Shown in pieces: positions 8,852 through 16,246 of a stretch of DNA of 16,246 nt; the stretch's first letter is position 1; each line of letters opens with the position of its first letter. The DNA lies in assembly GCA_027575765.1 (NCBI GenBank), contig JANBPT010001026.1:1-16246 (forward strand), read 5' to 3'. Origin of the DNA: Tieghemiomyces parasiticus (lineage: Eukaryota; Kickxellomycota; Dimargaritomycetes; Dimargaritales; Dimargaritaceae). Both the position numbers and the translations under genes were made by a program. The notes under the pieces are model-generated. The model was not told the DNA's origin and searched no databases. It was given only the letters and a program-made list of their open reading frames with translations.

Positions 8852-10264
8852 TCATTCTACCCGACTCGCCCAGGCGAGTGTACCGTTGTTGGCGCTCGGC
8901 GTCAGACCCAGCAGGTGACATAGGAGGTTATACACCTCCACGTTGTCGAATGGTGGTTGTATAGTGGCCGTCTCGACGTCGCGGGGCGCGGGGCCGATGG
9001 GGGGATGTAAGGCGCCAGCAGAATCCTGAGGCTGGCCATCAGCGGCCTGTCCCACCAATTTACCCGCGTGGAACGACGGCCCGTGGGCGAGAAAGATGGC
9101 GCGCATAGTGGGGTCCAGGTTATCGTATCCGTGGACGCCGATGGTCTTACTGACCTTGCCGCTGTACAGGTGCGAGTGGTCGTACTGGTGGCGGGTATAG
9201 AACGTCCAGCCGACCTCGGGGATACATACGATGGGTGGGATACGATCATTGTGGGCGTAGTGGAACCGTGCGGGGATATCCTCGCGAAGGTATACGGCCC
9301 ACCGTTGGCCCGCACTCTGGATCCGTAGTGCCTCGTAGATCCGGGCGGTGTCACTCGCATGCTTCGGCCAAAGGCCTGCGAGGGGGTATCCAGATACAAG
9401 CTCGAGGAGGTCAGGGTCCACAAGGTCTTCGAGGTAGATGATTTGGTTATCGGGTACCGAGGCCATCCCATGGTCGCTCAGATAAACCACATCAACTACG
9501 TCGGTTAGGTTACGCGCGGCGAGGGAGGCCCGGAGGTACCCTACCGCGTCATCGGCCAGCACCAAACTGTCGTTAACTTGACGGGAGTCTGGGGAGTAGG
9601 CGTGGCCTGCGTGGTCCACCTCGGGGACGTAGGACGCGAGGAAGGTCGGGCGGCGGTCCAGGGGAAGGTCTAACCACGTCATCAGCTGATCGACCTTAGT
9701 GCGCGGCGCTACGGGGTCCGAGAATGCGATTAGATAGGTCGGCAATACGCCCCCGATGGGTGCTGTTGACCCGGGCCACATGTCGATGCCGGCCAGATGG
9801 CCCTGGCGCTCAGCTGTCACCCAGATGGGCTCTCCGCCCCACCATTGCGCGTCCCGGGTGATTAGGTCGTTCTTGTAGTAAAAAGTCTGGTTGAGCACCG
9901 GGTCGTAGAACTCATTGGCCACGATCCCGTGGGTCTCCGGGTATAGCCCCGTGGCGATGGTGTAGTGGTTAGGAAAAGTGATGCTCGGGAAGGACGGGTT
10001 CATGTACTCCGCCTGAAACGCGTTGGCCTCGTCGCGGAGTGCGTGTAAGTGCGGGGTGATTCCGCGGTCCAAGTAGTCGGCACGAAACCCGTCAAAGGAG
10101 ATAAGGATGACCGTCTTGCGGAACGCATGGGTGCCGTTGCTCCGCAGGGCCTCCGTGTGTGCCCGGAGATTGGCCTGGTTCTCACCCATGTAGCCCCGAA
10201 CGGATAGGGCCACGACGGCCGCCAGGCCGACGCAGAACAGAATAATAACCGCCTTGTTAACCAT
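8852..10264 (-). CDS. ectonucleotide pyrophosphatase/phosphodiesterase, NPP family (470 aa)
   Basis: A single-exon gene for a nucleotide pyrophosphatase/phosphodiesterase of the alkaline-phosphatase superfamily, which hydrolyses phosphodiester and pyrophosphate bonds of extracellular or luminal nucleotides with two zinc ions. The short cytosolic end MVNK and hydrophobic segment 5-21 suggest a type II membrane anchor. Active-site residues are all present: D58 in SFDGFRADY, nucleophile T96 in SITFPNHYTIATGLYPE, D217 and H221 in EVDHAGH, D264 and H265 in LSDHGM, and H378 in GVHGYDN. Possible N-glycosylation sites are N43, N125, N231, N252 and N460. The length is close to yeast Npp2 and shorter than Npp1. 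The start is the first Met and puts the anchor at the N-terminus. It lies on the same strand as its neighbours, with separate promoters likely. Likely role: phosphate scavenging or nucleotide turnover at the surface or in the secretory lumen. Substrate preference cannot be read from the sequence. Confidence 0.95.
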   Translation of the reverse strand: MVNKAVIILFCVGLAAVVALSVRGYMGENQANLRAHTEALRSNGTHAFRKTVILISFDGFRADYLDRGITPHLHALRDEANAFQAEYMNPSFPSITFPNHYTIATGLYPETHGIVANEFYDPVLNQTFYYKNDLITRDAQWWGGEPIWVTAERQGHLAGIDMWPGSTAPIGGVLPTYLIAFSDPVAPRTKVDQLMTWLDLPLDRRPTFLASYVPEVDHAGHAYSPDSRQVNDSLVLADDAVGYLRASLAARNLTDVVDVVYLSDHGMASVPDNQIIYLEDLVDPDLLELVSGYPLAGLWPKHASDTARIYEALRIQSAGQRWAVYLREDIPARFHYAHNDRIPPIVCIPEVGWTFYTRHQYDHSHLYSGKVSKTIGVHGYDNLDPTMRAIFLAHGPSFHAGKLVGQAADGQPQDSAGALHPPIGPAPRDVETATIQPPFDNVEVYNLLCHLLGLTPSANNGTLAWASRVE

Positions 10265-10727
10265 GCTGTAGGGAGAGACTGGTTTCCGTTCCGAGGACTA
10301 GATTGCGGGCGGAAGGCAGAGATGATTAGTTTGGGAAGCCCATTAGAATGATTGGGAGGAGAGGATTAGTACGTTATCGTAGAAAGAGTCTCTGATGTGG
10401 TCGGTAGCGACCAAGAGAGTTTAAATAGTTCAGAGCTTTCACTGAATCGAGACTCAGCCGCGACGCACAAGAGGGAGAGGGCTGGATTGTGTCGCTATAA
10501 TCTAAGGCTATGAAATGAATGACGAGGGCCGGTGCAGGTCCCAACAGCCCCTGCCATGTACGGCATAGGTGCCCCTCGCATGGACTGCGAGGGGTCCGGA
10601 TAAGTCCCCAATCCGGAGGGGAAGCGATTGGTCTTGCGGGACGCTTCGGGTAGCATGCCGTCAGCCGTAGCCCTGTACCTCACTCTCCTACCTGAATGGT
10701 GGTCATGCTAGTGGTGTGGGTTGACTG
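10265..10727. promoter_or_regulatory. NPP upstream region
   Basis: Separates the NPP start from the candidate microprotein gene. It contains an AT-rich TTTAAATA near 10420-10427, about 155 nt upstream of the NPP start codon, which could serve as a TATA-like element, and the compact hairpin block at 10525-10674. I saw no protein gene here; the 62-codon frame at 10495-10683 overlaps the hairpins and resembles nothing known. Confidence 0.4.
10525..10674. ncRNA. candidate structured RNA with nested multi-branch fold, orientation unknown
   Basis: Outer helix AGGGC (10525-10529) pairs with GCCCT (10670-10674). Inside it lie hairpin GCAGG/CCTGC (10534-10554) and a 7-bp helix ACGGCAT (10560-10566) with ATGCCGT (10655-10661). 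That helix encloses three hairpins in a row: CCCCTCGCA/TGCGAGGGG (10572-10594, 9 bp, 5-nt loop), TCCGGAT/ATCCGGA (10595-10617, 7 bp, directly abutting) and GAAGCG/CGCTTC (10621-10647). The layout is a closed multi-branch junction, larger than a tRNA and lacking T-loop and anticodon features. I recognise no known family. It lies about 50-200 nt past the stop of the candidate microprotein, so it could be part of that transcript's 3' UTR or an independent RNA. Confidence 0.33.
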
Positions 10728-11027
10728 TCATCCCCTAACTATCCGCCGTTGCCACCATCCGTCCACCTGGTGGAAAGAGTCAAAGGGGGGGGGTGTCCCC
10801 AGGGAGGGAGGCCAAGAGCCAACATGACGTACCGGAGCGGGCTGCAGCGGCTGGGCACCTAGCATAGGGCTCTGCTAACACACCAGTCTCAGGATAACGA
10901 AACTTGGCGCTGGCACTTAAGTGTCGGCTCGTACTACCAAGAGAATAAGGAGACTTACGTGTTCAGGGTCGAGGAACGGTTCCTCCACACGCTGATGGTC
11001 TTCCTCAGTAAAGAAAGGTCGCGGCAT
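10728..11027 (-). CDS. candidate three-exon microprotein gene (48 aa, unknown)
   Basis: Found by splice-site reading, since each exon is too short to stand out. Exon 1 is 10959-11027 (starts MPRPFFTEEDHQRVEE), exon 2 is 10833-10871 (SPMLGAQPLQPAP) and exon 3 is 10728-10766 (VDGWWQRRIVRG, then TGA). All junctions are phase 0. Intron 1 (87 nt) has a GTAAGT donor and a TTAGCAG acceptor. Intron 2 (66 nt) has a GTACGT donor and ends in a strong pyrimidine tract plus CCACCAG. These match the style of the confirmed introns in ICP55 and CTU2. The product is acidic at the N-terminus, Pro-rich in the middle and basic at the end, with no signal or membrane segment. A further intron starting at GTTAGG (last exon) would change only the last few residues. 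I do not recognise the family. It could also be the 5' end of a longer spliced gene or a leader peptide. Confidence 0.45.
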
Positions 11028-11854
11028 GGTTCTCGGTGGGGAGCAGTAGGGACGCTTGAACAGAATGGAGAGGAAAGGAGGTACAGATGAGCGTACCCAC
11101 TCGTCGGTAATGCTCGCGACACACGCCGGTGGAGCAGGTCGGGTAGGTACGAAGGCAGGGAGTGGTTGGCGCCCTAAAGACCGGATTGGAGCGTTTGGGC
11201 AGGTAGGCTATGAAGTAGGAAAGTGGCTACTAGTGAGAGCGATGGGGCGTAGTGGAATCGAAGAGTGGAAGGGGGGGTTGGGTCCAGGATACCATGAGGG
11301 CCGCAGCTAGCAAACGGAGTGGTCAAAGCTGCTGGGGTACAATTGTGACTGTAAAATCGAGGTGGTGTGTCTGGTGTGGTGCGAGAGCCAAGGGACTAGG
11401 TAGGTATGGCAATAAGTGCCAATGTGAATTCTCGCCGGCGAACCTGGCCCACAGGTCACCGAATCATTTCTCGCCAATCCCTCTTTCACTCCTCCCGTAA
11501 TGGCACTACCTCATTAATCCTTACCGCTAGGCAATTGAGACCAAACTATATATAGCTCGCCTTACAAACCATGCAACGCAGATTCGGTTTAGACCCGTCC
11601 ATACAGACCGGTTGGTGTCACTGCGCAACAGAAAAACTAGTAGTCTGCCACGCCAGACCTGTGGCCCGTCCTGCTTGCCATTATAATTTTAATAAGGAAG
11701 TACAGGTCGTTCACACATGAGAGGTCGTTTGAACTCAAATACCAATAGTGCTTCGTTGCCGATGTAGCATAGAATTCCACTACCCAACTAGTGCTTTTAT
11801 ACAGCTACACACCCCTCCTCTCTCTAGCGGCTTGTATAGGTGTAGACTCGCGAC
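11028..11854. other. intergenic, upstream of the microprotein and downstream of ICP55
   Basis: About 830 nt without a recognisable gene. The first 400 nt are G/A-rich on the plus strand, like the upstream region of the LisH gene. The rest is AT-richer with ATAATTTTAATAA near 11682-11694, and includes the ICP55 3' flank. Confidence 0.5.
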
Positions 11855-13830
11855 TTAGGTATCCCGGTGGCAAGCCAGTGTGATTTCGTCGATTTCCTTT
11901 GGCGCATCACGGCTGAGGACCTGCGGCACGGTCTTGCCGATCGCCACGTTGTCTTCGATACGAATACCGATCCCTTGGTATTTGGCCGGGAAGCGTTTAT
12001 CGTGCGGGACATAGATTCCGGGCTCTGCAGCGAGTAAGCAAAATACGGCACAAGATATAATGGGCAGAAGGGAATCAGCAAAAAAAAAAGGTCTTGCCAC
12101 GCTTTATGGCCTGCCATCAACTCTGGCGTATGCAGGGGACTGCCCCCCCTCCACACGCTGGCGTCCTTGGCTCCAAAACTTACCGATCGTGACCACCATT
12201 CCCTGCTTCAACTTGAGGTTACGTGTGACCTCCAAGATATCGTGGACATCCAGACCAAGGTAGTGGCCGATGTGGTGCGGGTATAGAATCTCAGTAATGT
12301 CTTGGCGGGTAATATCCCAACCCAACGCCGCGAGCTCACGCTGCAACCGATGGGTCGACGCCCAATGGATCTCATTAAGCGACATGTTGCTAATCTCCGT
12401 ACACATGGCCACACACTCCTTCTGGACGTTGAGCACGGCACGGTACAGTTCAGCTTGGGGGTCGGAAAAGATTCCACCGACGGGCCACGTCCGAGTGACG
12501 TCGCTAGCGTAGTGGCGGTAGCTTGCCCCGCCGTCCAAGAGGATCAGGTCAGTGGGTGCGATCCGCTGGTTGTTTTGGATGTAGTGCAGGGAGAGTGCGT
12601 TGGCTCCGCCGGCTACCACCGGCACATAGGCCAGTTCTTCAGCCCCACGCTGCCCACAGTGGTAAGCGAAAGTGGTGTACACATCGTGCTCCGTGCGGCT
12701 CCGTGATGACGTTCGCATCACCGCCCGGAAGGCCTCCGAAGTGATGTCAGCGGCCGCTTGCATCAATGCCAGCTCCGCAGGCGATTTGATGAGCCGCAGC
12801 TGCTGAACCAACGGGCTGAGCTTGACGGCGGATATCATTTCTGAGAAGGTAAGGATTGGTTAGGCTGAAGAGAGGTTAGAAAGAGAGGGAGAGAGAGAGA
12901 AGGGGGGGGAGGGGCGTTTCCAAGCTCAGGATTATGAGATGGGTCACAAAAATTAATTTCCGCCAGAGCAAGGGAAGGGGGGCGAGGACCTTAAACGGTC
13001 TTGATTTCCTAATCTAGAGCGCCCCGATGGAGTGGGACACCCTTTTGACACTTACGTTGATCCAGCAAGGTAGTCAGGGTGTGTTGGGGCGAGTTCATCA
13101 CGTAGTCCGGTGGCAGATCAGCGTAAACTTGCACCGGCTCAGGCCCACCACGCTCGGCAGCGTGAGCCAACGTCGCGGCCATTTCAGAGGCGAACTGTGC
13201 ATATGGAAACCCCTCATACGAACCAAACACGCGCTGCACACCCTCGACACCAGCGCGAGGGCCCTCCCACTTCTCAGCTTCGGGATCCTTGGGGAGCACG
13301 AACATGCACTGGCGGCTCCCACCGGGCAAACGATCAGACTTCTCCAACAGCAGGATGGCATCGGGTTCGTTGAATCCCGTCAGGTAGAGGAAATCAGAGT
13401 TTTGGTGGAATGGGTAAAAGACGTGAGTGGCTTTATACTGGAGACGGTGGCCAAAGGCGACGGCGATCGATTCGGCCGGAAGACGTTCAAGGAGTTTACG
13501 CCGGCGGAGTGCATACTCAGCTGCCGTGATGCCCGGGGTAACCTCCCCCGTAGTCATAAGGTGCGGGTGCGTCTCTGGCGTGGGTTGGCCGATAGCCTGC
13601 GTCGTACCCGGAACGGATGGGGCAGGACTGAACACGTCCAGGAGACCCGTGGTCGGCCGGGTCGTGTGCCAGGTTCGCGATGGACTGCTGTGAAGGGCCT
13701 GGCGGCGGGAGTAAAGCGTGGGCCCGCCAGCCGTTCCGCGCCCGTGTAGAGCCATAGCGGCTAGGACCGCATTACTCAGTGCCGTGCTGCGGCCTGGCCT
13801 CGCCAGCCGGGTAGCTATTAGGTGAAGCAT
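11855..13830 (-). CDS. ICP55: intermediate-cleaving peptidase Icp55 / Xaa-Pro aminopeptidase 3 (3 exons, 533 aa)
   Basis: Exons are 13056-13830, 12184-12840 and 11855-12024, giving 1602 nt in frame. Introns of 215 and 159 nt have GTAAGT donors and TTCTCAG and CTGCAG acceptors. Icp55 is the M24B metallopeptidase of mitochondria that removes one residue from imported proteins after the main processing peptidase, making N-termini more stable; animals have XPNPEP3. The first 60 or so residues are Arg/Ser/Thr-rich and nearly free of acidic residues, as in a mitochondrial presequence. The AMP_N domain (about 95-240) includes FYPFHQNSDFLYLTGFNEPD. The pita-bread catalytic domain carries all five metal ligands: D361 and D372 in LDGGASYRHYASDVTRTWPV, H451 in GHYLGLDVHD, E478 in EPGIYVP and E501 in GIRIEDN. 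Length matches yeast Icp55 (about 510). Intron 1 holds a GA-repeat (12880-12915) and intron 2 a run of nine A. Confidence 0.95.
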
Positions 13831-14380
13831 GCTCGTGGCCCCTCTGAAACGATGATGTGATCGGGAGAATAGAGCGATGAGGTGCAGGGCAATATACGGC
13901 GATTGTCGGAATAGTCAGGGAGGGTGGATGCAGGGAAGGCGAGGGGCAATACGAGAAAGGAGTGTCTGCACAAGCGCTTCTATCGGAATGCGCGGAACGG
14001 TAGACGGAGGGATCAGAGCACACTAAGTGGGTGGTTTCTCAAAAGGGTCATACACTGTAATCCAGGCCCAAATGAGAGCGTGACGTCTCGGCGCCCATAC
14101 GTTTACGGCCGTGGAAGAGATGGTTGTGGAATCATCGTGCGATTTACGGGCAGCTAATCTCACTCCCCTCCCCACGAAAGGCCCATGGGTTTGGACACGC
14201 ATCCCGACTCTCGAGTCGATTCCACATTTCCTTCACACTCTGTGGGCATTTTCGGGTTTAGGCTTTTTATTTCCTAAACACCCAGTCGCTCTGACATTAG
14301 CCATTCCAAGTTGAAACCCTTGTCATAATTCCGAATAATTGTCCCCGGTACCGCAGCCATCCCCAGGTCAAATCCTCAAC
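13831..14380. promoter_or_regulatory. divergent promoter between ICP55 and CTU2
   Basis: 550 nt between the two start codons, with the genes pointing away from each other, so each must be driven from here. It contains TGACGTC at 14081-14087, which resembles a CRE/ATF half-plus core, and a T-rich stretch near 14255-14275 on the CTU2 side. No coding sequence is convincing. Whether the pair is co-regulated is unknown. Confidence 0.6.
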
Positions 14381-16246
14381 ATGTGCGACCAGCCAACCAC
14401 GGTATCTCTAGGTAGGTGGCTACAGAACAAACCTCAAGGCTTGGATTGCAGCCCGTTAACGGCCCTAACGGCCCAAGGATTCAGAAGTAAAACTTATAGC
14501 CTACACCCACCCCCCAGCAGACGCCGAAGGGCAACCATGGAACCCCGTCCCTCGACCCCTCGCTAACCAACTACCTAACGTCACCCCTGTGCCCATCAAC
14601 GGTTTCTATTGTCTGTCACTTGTGCTATTTCGCTGACCAGGCCGCCAGCCCAAGCGTTCCGCCAACGTGTGCTATAAATGCAATACGGCGAAACCTGCAG
14701 TCAAGATCCGCCACACATTCTACTGCCAGTAAGAGTTGATTCCATAGCGGCTAAGGATAAAGTATGCCTGAGAGCGTCTCCCGCATCTGACTCCGCCGGG
14801 TCTTTGCATTCACGTGGCCTAAATTTCATTATTTATGTTATACATGTCTCGCCCTGCCTTCCCGCTTACGACCCAGACCCTGCTTCCTGATCGCCTTTAA
14901 CAACAAATTTCGGTCACGCATCGGCAAGGCATTTAAGCTATCAACCACTAAGAAGCCCCGGGTCCTACTGGCGCTCTCCGGTGGCTCAGCGTCGCGGTAA
15001 GTCAGCCAGCCTTGACCATGCTGTCATGGCCATTTTTCTATAAGCCCAAAAGGATCTTCGCCGGTCAATACACCGACCAACTGCTTTATCTAACGCCGTC
15101 GTTTCTCGGGCGTAATACCTCGCGCTTTATCCTACCTGCCAGAGCCCTCCTCGACCTGGTCAGCAACTTCAGCCGCCTTGATTACGAAAAGGAGGACAAG
15201 CAGAAGTTTGAGAAGTTTGTGGTGTGTCACGTGGATGAGAGTTGCCTATTTCCCAATAGCGTAAGTCGTCTAGCGCTACTCGTAAACTCCTGTCTCGACA
15301 ATATGAGTTTTAACGACGAACCAGGCCATGTGCCTGACACATCAAAGCCGTCCAACTTGAACTAATCACGAGAGAAACAACGTCAACTGGGTTTATATCA
15401 TCACTGCACTTTTATACCACCAGGCGAGCAATGCGGCTAAGATCCAGGAGTACGTGGATGCGGCCGGTATCGAATTTAGCCGCGTAGGGCTGGAAGAGGT
15501 GTTTACTTCGGACGATGCCGGTCACGTGCTGGAAGTCAGCCCCCAGAGCAGCTTTATCAGCGGAGGTATGTACCCGAGTATACTTTACAGACAAACAGAG
15601 CACCATGACAGAAACCAAGTGCCGTGCCCCGTGGGTTTCGAGTAGAATGATCTTACCGCCTCACTCTAATCCTCCCACCGCCCCCTTGACCGCGTATGAT
15701 TAGATGTCCGAGCCCATGTCGTTGCGTCCGACGCGTCCCCGCTGGACAAGTTGCTCGCCCTGTTCACTGCTACGAAGAAGCTATCTGCCCAGGAGGACCT
15801 GTTGGGCCACCTGCGGTCCACCCTGCTCCTACGGGAGGCCCGACGTCACAACTGCACGCTGGTGCTCCTGGGCGACACGTGCACGCGACTGGCCATCCGC
15901 GTCATCACCATGACCAGTCGAGGCCGGGGTGCCGCCCTCCCCGTCGAGCTCAACGACACTTCGGCGTGGCTGGGAGGTTAGTAAATCACTGGCTGTTTAA
16001 CCCCTCTCTCACCCCCCCCTCCACCCACTCGGACCACTCATCCCGGACAGCGGGCATTAGTCGTAGCTGAGCAGCGTCAAGATTCCTACCTAACACACCT
16101 TAATCGTTACTTCATGCGCCCCTGTACTCTCTTTCCTCATAGGTATTCATTTAATTCGGCCTCTACGCGAGTGTATCCTGAAGGAAACCGGACTATACAA
16201 TTATTACAAGGGCCTCCTGGTCCTTCCGACACCCACCTTGACCACG
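14381..16246 (+). CDS. CTU2: cytoplasmic tRNA 2-thiolation protein 2 (Ctu2/Ncs2), 5' part, 7 exons visible
   Basis: Exons are 14381-14411, 14641-14728, 14877-14996, 15143-15260, 15424-15565, 15704-15976 and 16143-16246 onward. All six introns (138-229 nt) are GT-AG and every junction keeps frame, giving 292 residues before the window ends. Ctu2 partners Ctu1 in the cytosol to add sulfur to the wobble uridine (mcm5s2U34) of Lys, Glu and Gln tRNAs, receiving it through Urm1. The start MCDQPTTVSLG matches the MC... opening of known Ctu2 proteins. Paired cysteines C21/C24 and C39/C42 sit in CYKCNTAKP and FYCQPCF. The degenerate PP-loop LALSGGSASRALLDL (71-85) has SGGSASR where catalytic relatives have SGGxDS. 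Later blocks include VVCHVDESCLFPNS and LIRPLRECILKETGLYNYY. Human and yeast proteins are about 500 residues, so roughly 200 lie outside the window. Some small exon boundaries, especially exon 5, could shift by a few bases. Confidence 0.94.
16170..16246 (-). repeat. terminal inverted repeat, right arm (exact 77 nt)
   Basis: Exact reverse complement of 1-77, lying wholly inside CTU2 exon 7. The first mismatch outward from this arm is at 16169. See the left arm. Confidence 0.95.

Noticed and set aside
13027..13749. Plus-strand open frame of 240 codons
   Set aside because: It lies fully antisense to exon 1 of ICP55, whose domains and splice sites are clear, and its translation resembles nothing.
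1..16246. The inverted ends read as a transposon with terminal inverted repeats
   Set aside because: The repeat arms are coding exon sequence of CTU2, no transposase is present, and the genes between are ordinary housekeeping and regulatory genes.

Overview
The window looks like a piece of a fungal nuclear genome, probably an early-diverging (zygomycete-type) fungus. The reasons are GTAAGT-type introns of about 66-230 nt, a LisH/Flo8-type regulator, a fungal-style mitochondrial Icp55 peptidase, an ecto-phosphodiesterase and the tRNA thiolation protein Ctu2. The lineage is inference; the kingdom-level call rests on the proteins and intron style.

Layout, left to right. Positions 1-102 are a broken minus-strand copy of a CTU2 exon. 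An AT-richer stretch follows to about 1190. Then come an orphan secreted protein (minus, 1195-2406), 1.3 kb without a clear gene, a two-exon LisH-domain transcriptional regulator (minus, 3702-5943), 2.9 kb of non-coding sequence (a purine-rich half, then a hairpin-rich half), a single-exon NPP-family ectonucleotide phosphodiesterase (minus, 8852-10264), and a compact block of hairpins (10525-10674). Next are a candidate three-exon microprotein gene (minus, 10728-11027), ICP55 in three exons (minus, 11855-13830), a divergent promoter, and CTU2 in at least seven exons (plus, 14381 to the right edge).

The genes do not form one pathway. Ctu2 (with Ctu1) thiolates the wobble uridine of cytosolic tRNAs, Icp55 trims one residue from imported mitochondrial proteins, the NPP enzyme hydrolyses nucleotides outside the cytosol, and the LisH protein is a nuclear regulator. 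ICP55 and CTU2 share a 550-nt divergent promoter.

Two points stand out. First, the first 77 nt and last 77 nt are exact reverse complements, and similarity continues to 102 nt with two differences. An exact 77-nt end overlap is what a de Bruijn assembler run at k=77 leaves when both contig ends meet the same repeated k-mer, so the outer boundaries may be assembly breaks at a duplicated exon. Second, several intergenic stretches hold nested, adjoining inverted repeats that could be structured RNAs. I could not match them to a known RNA family.
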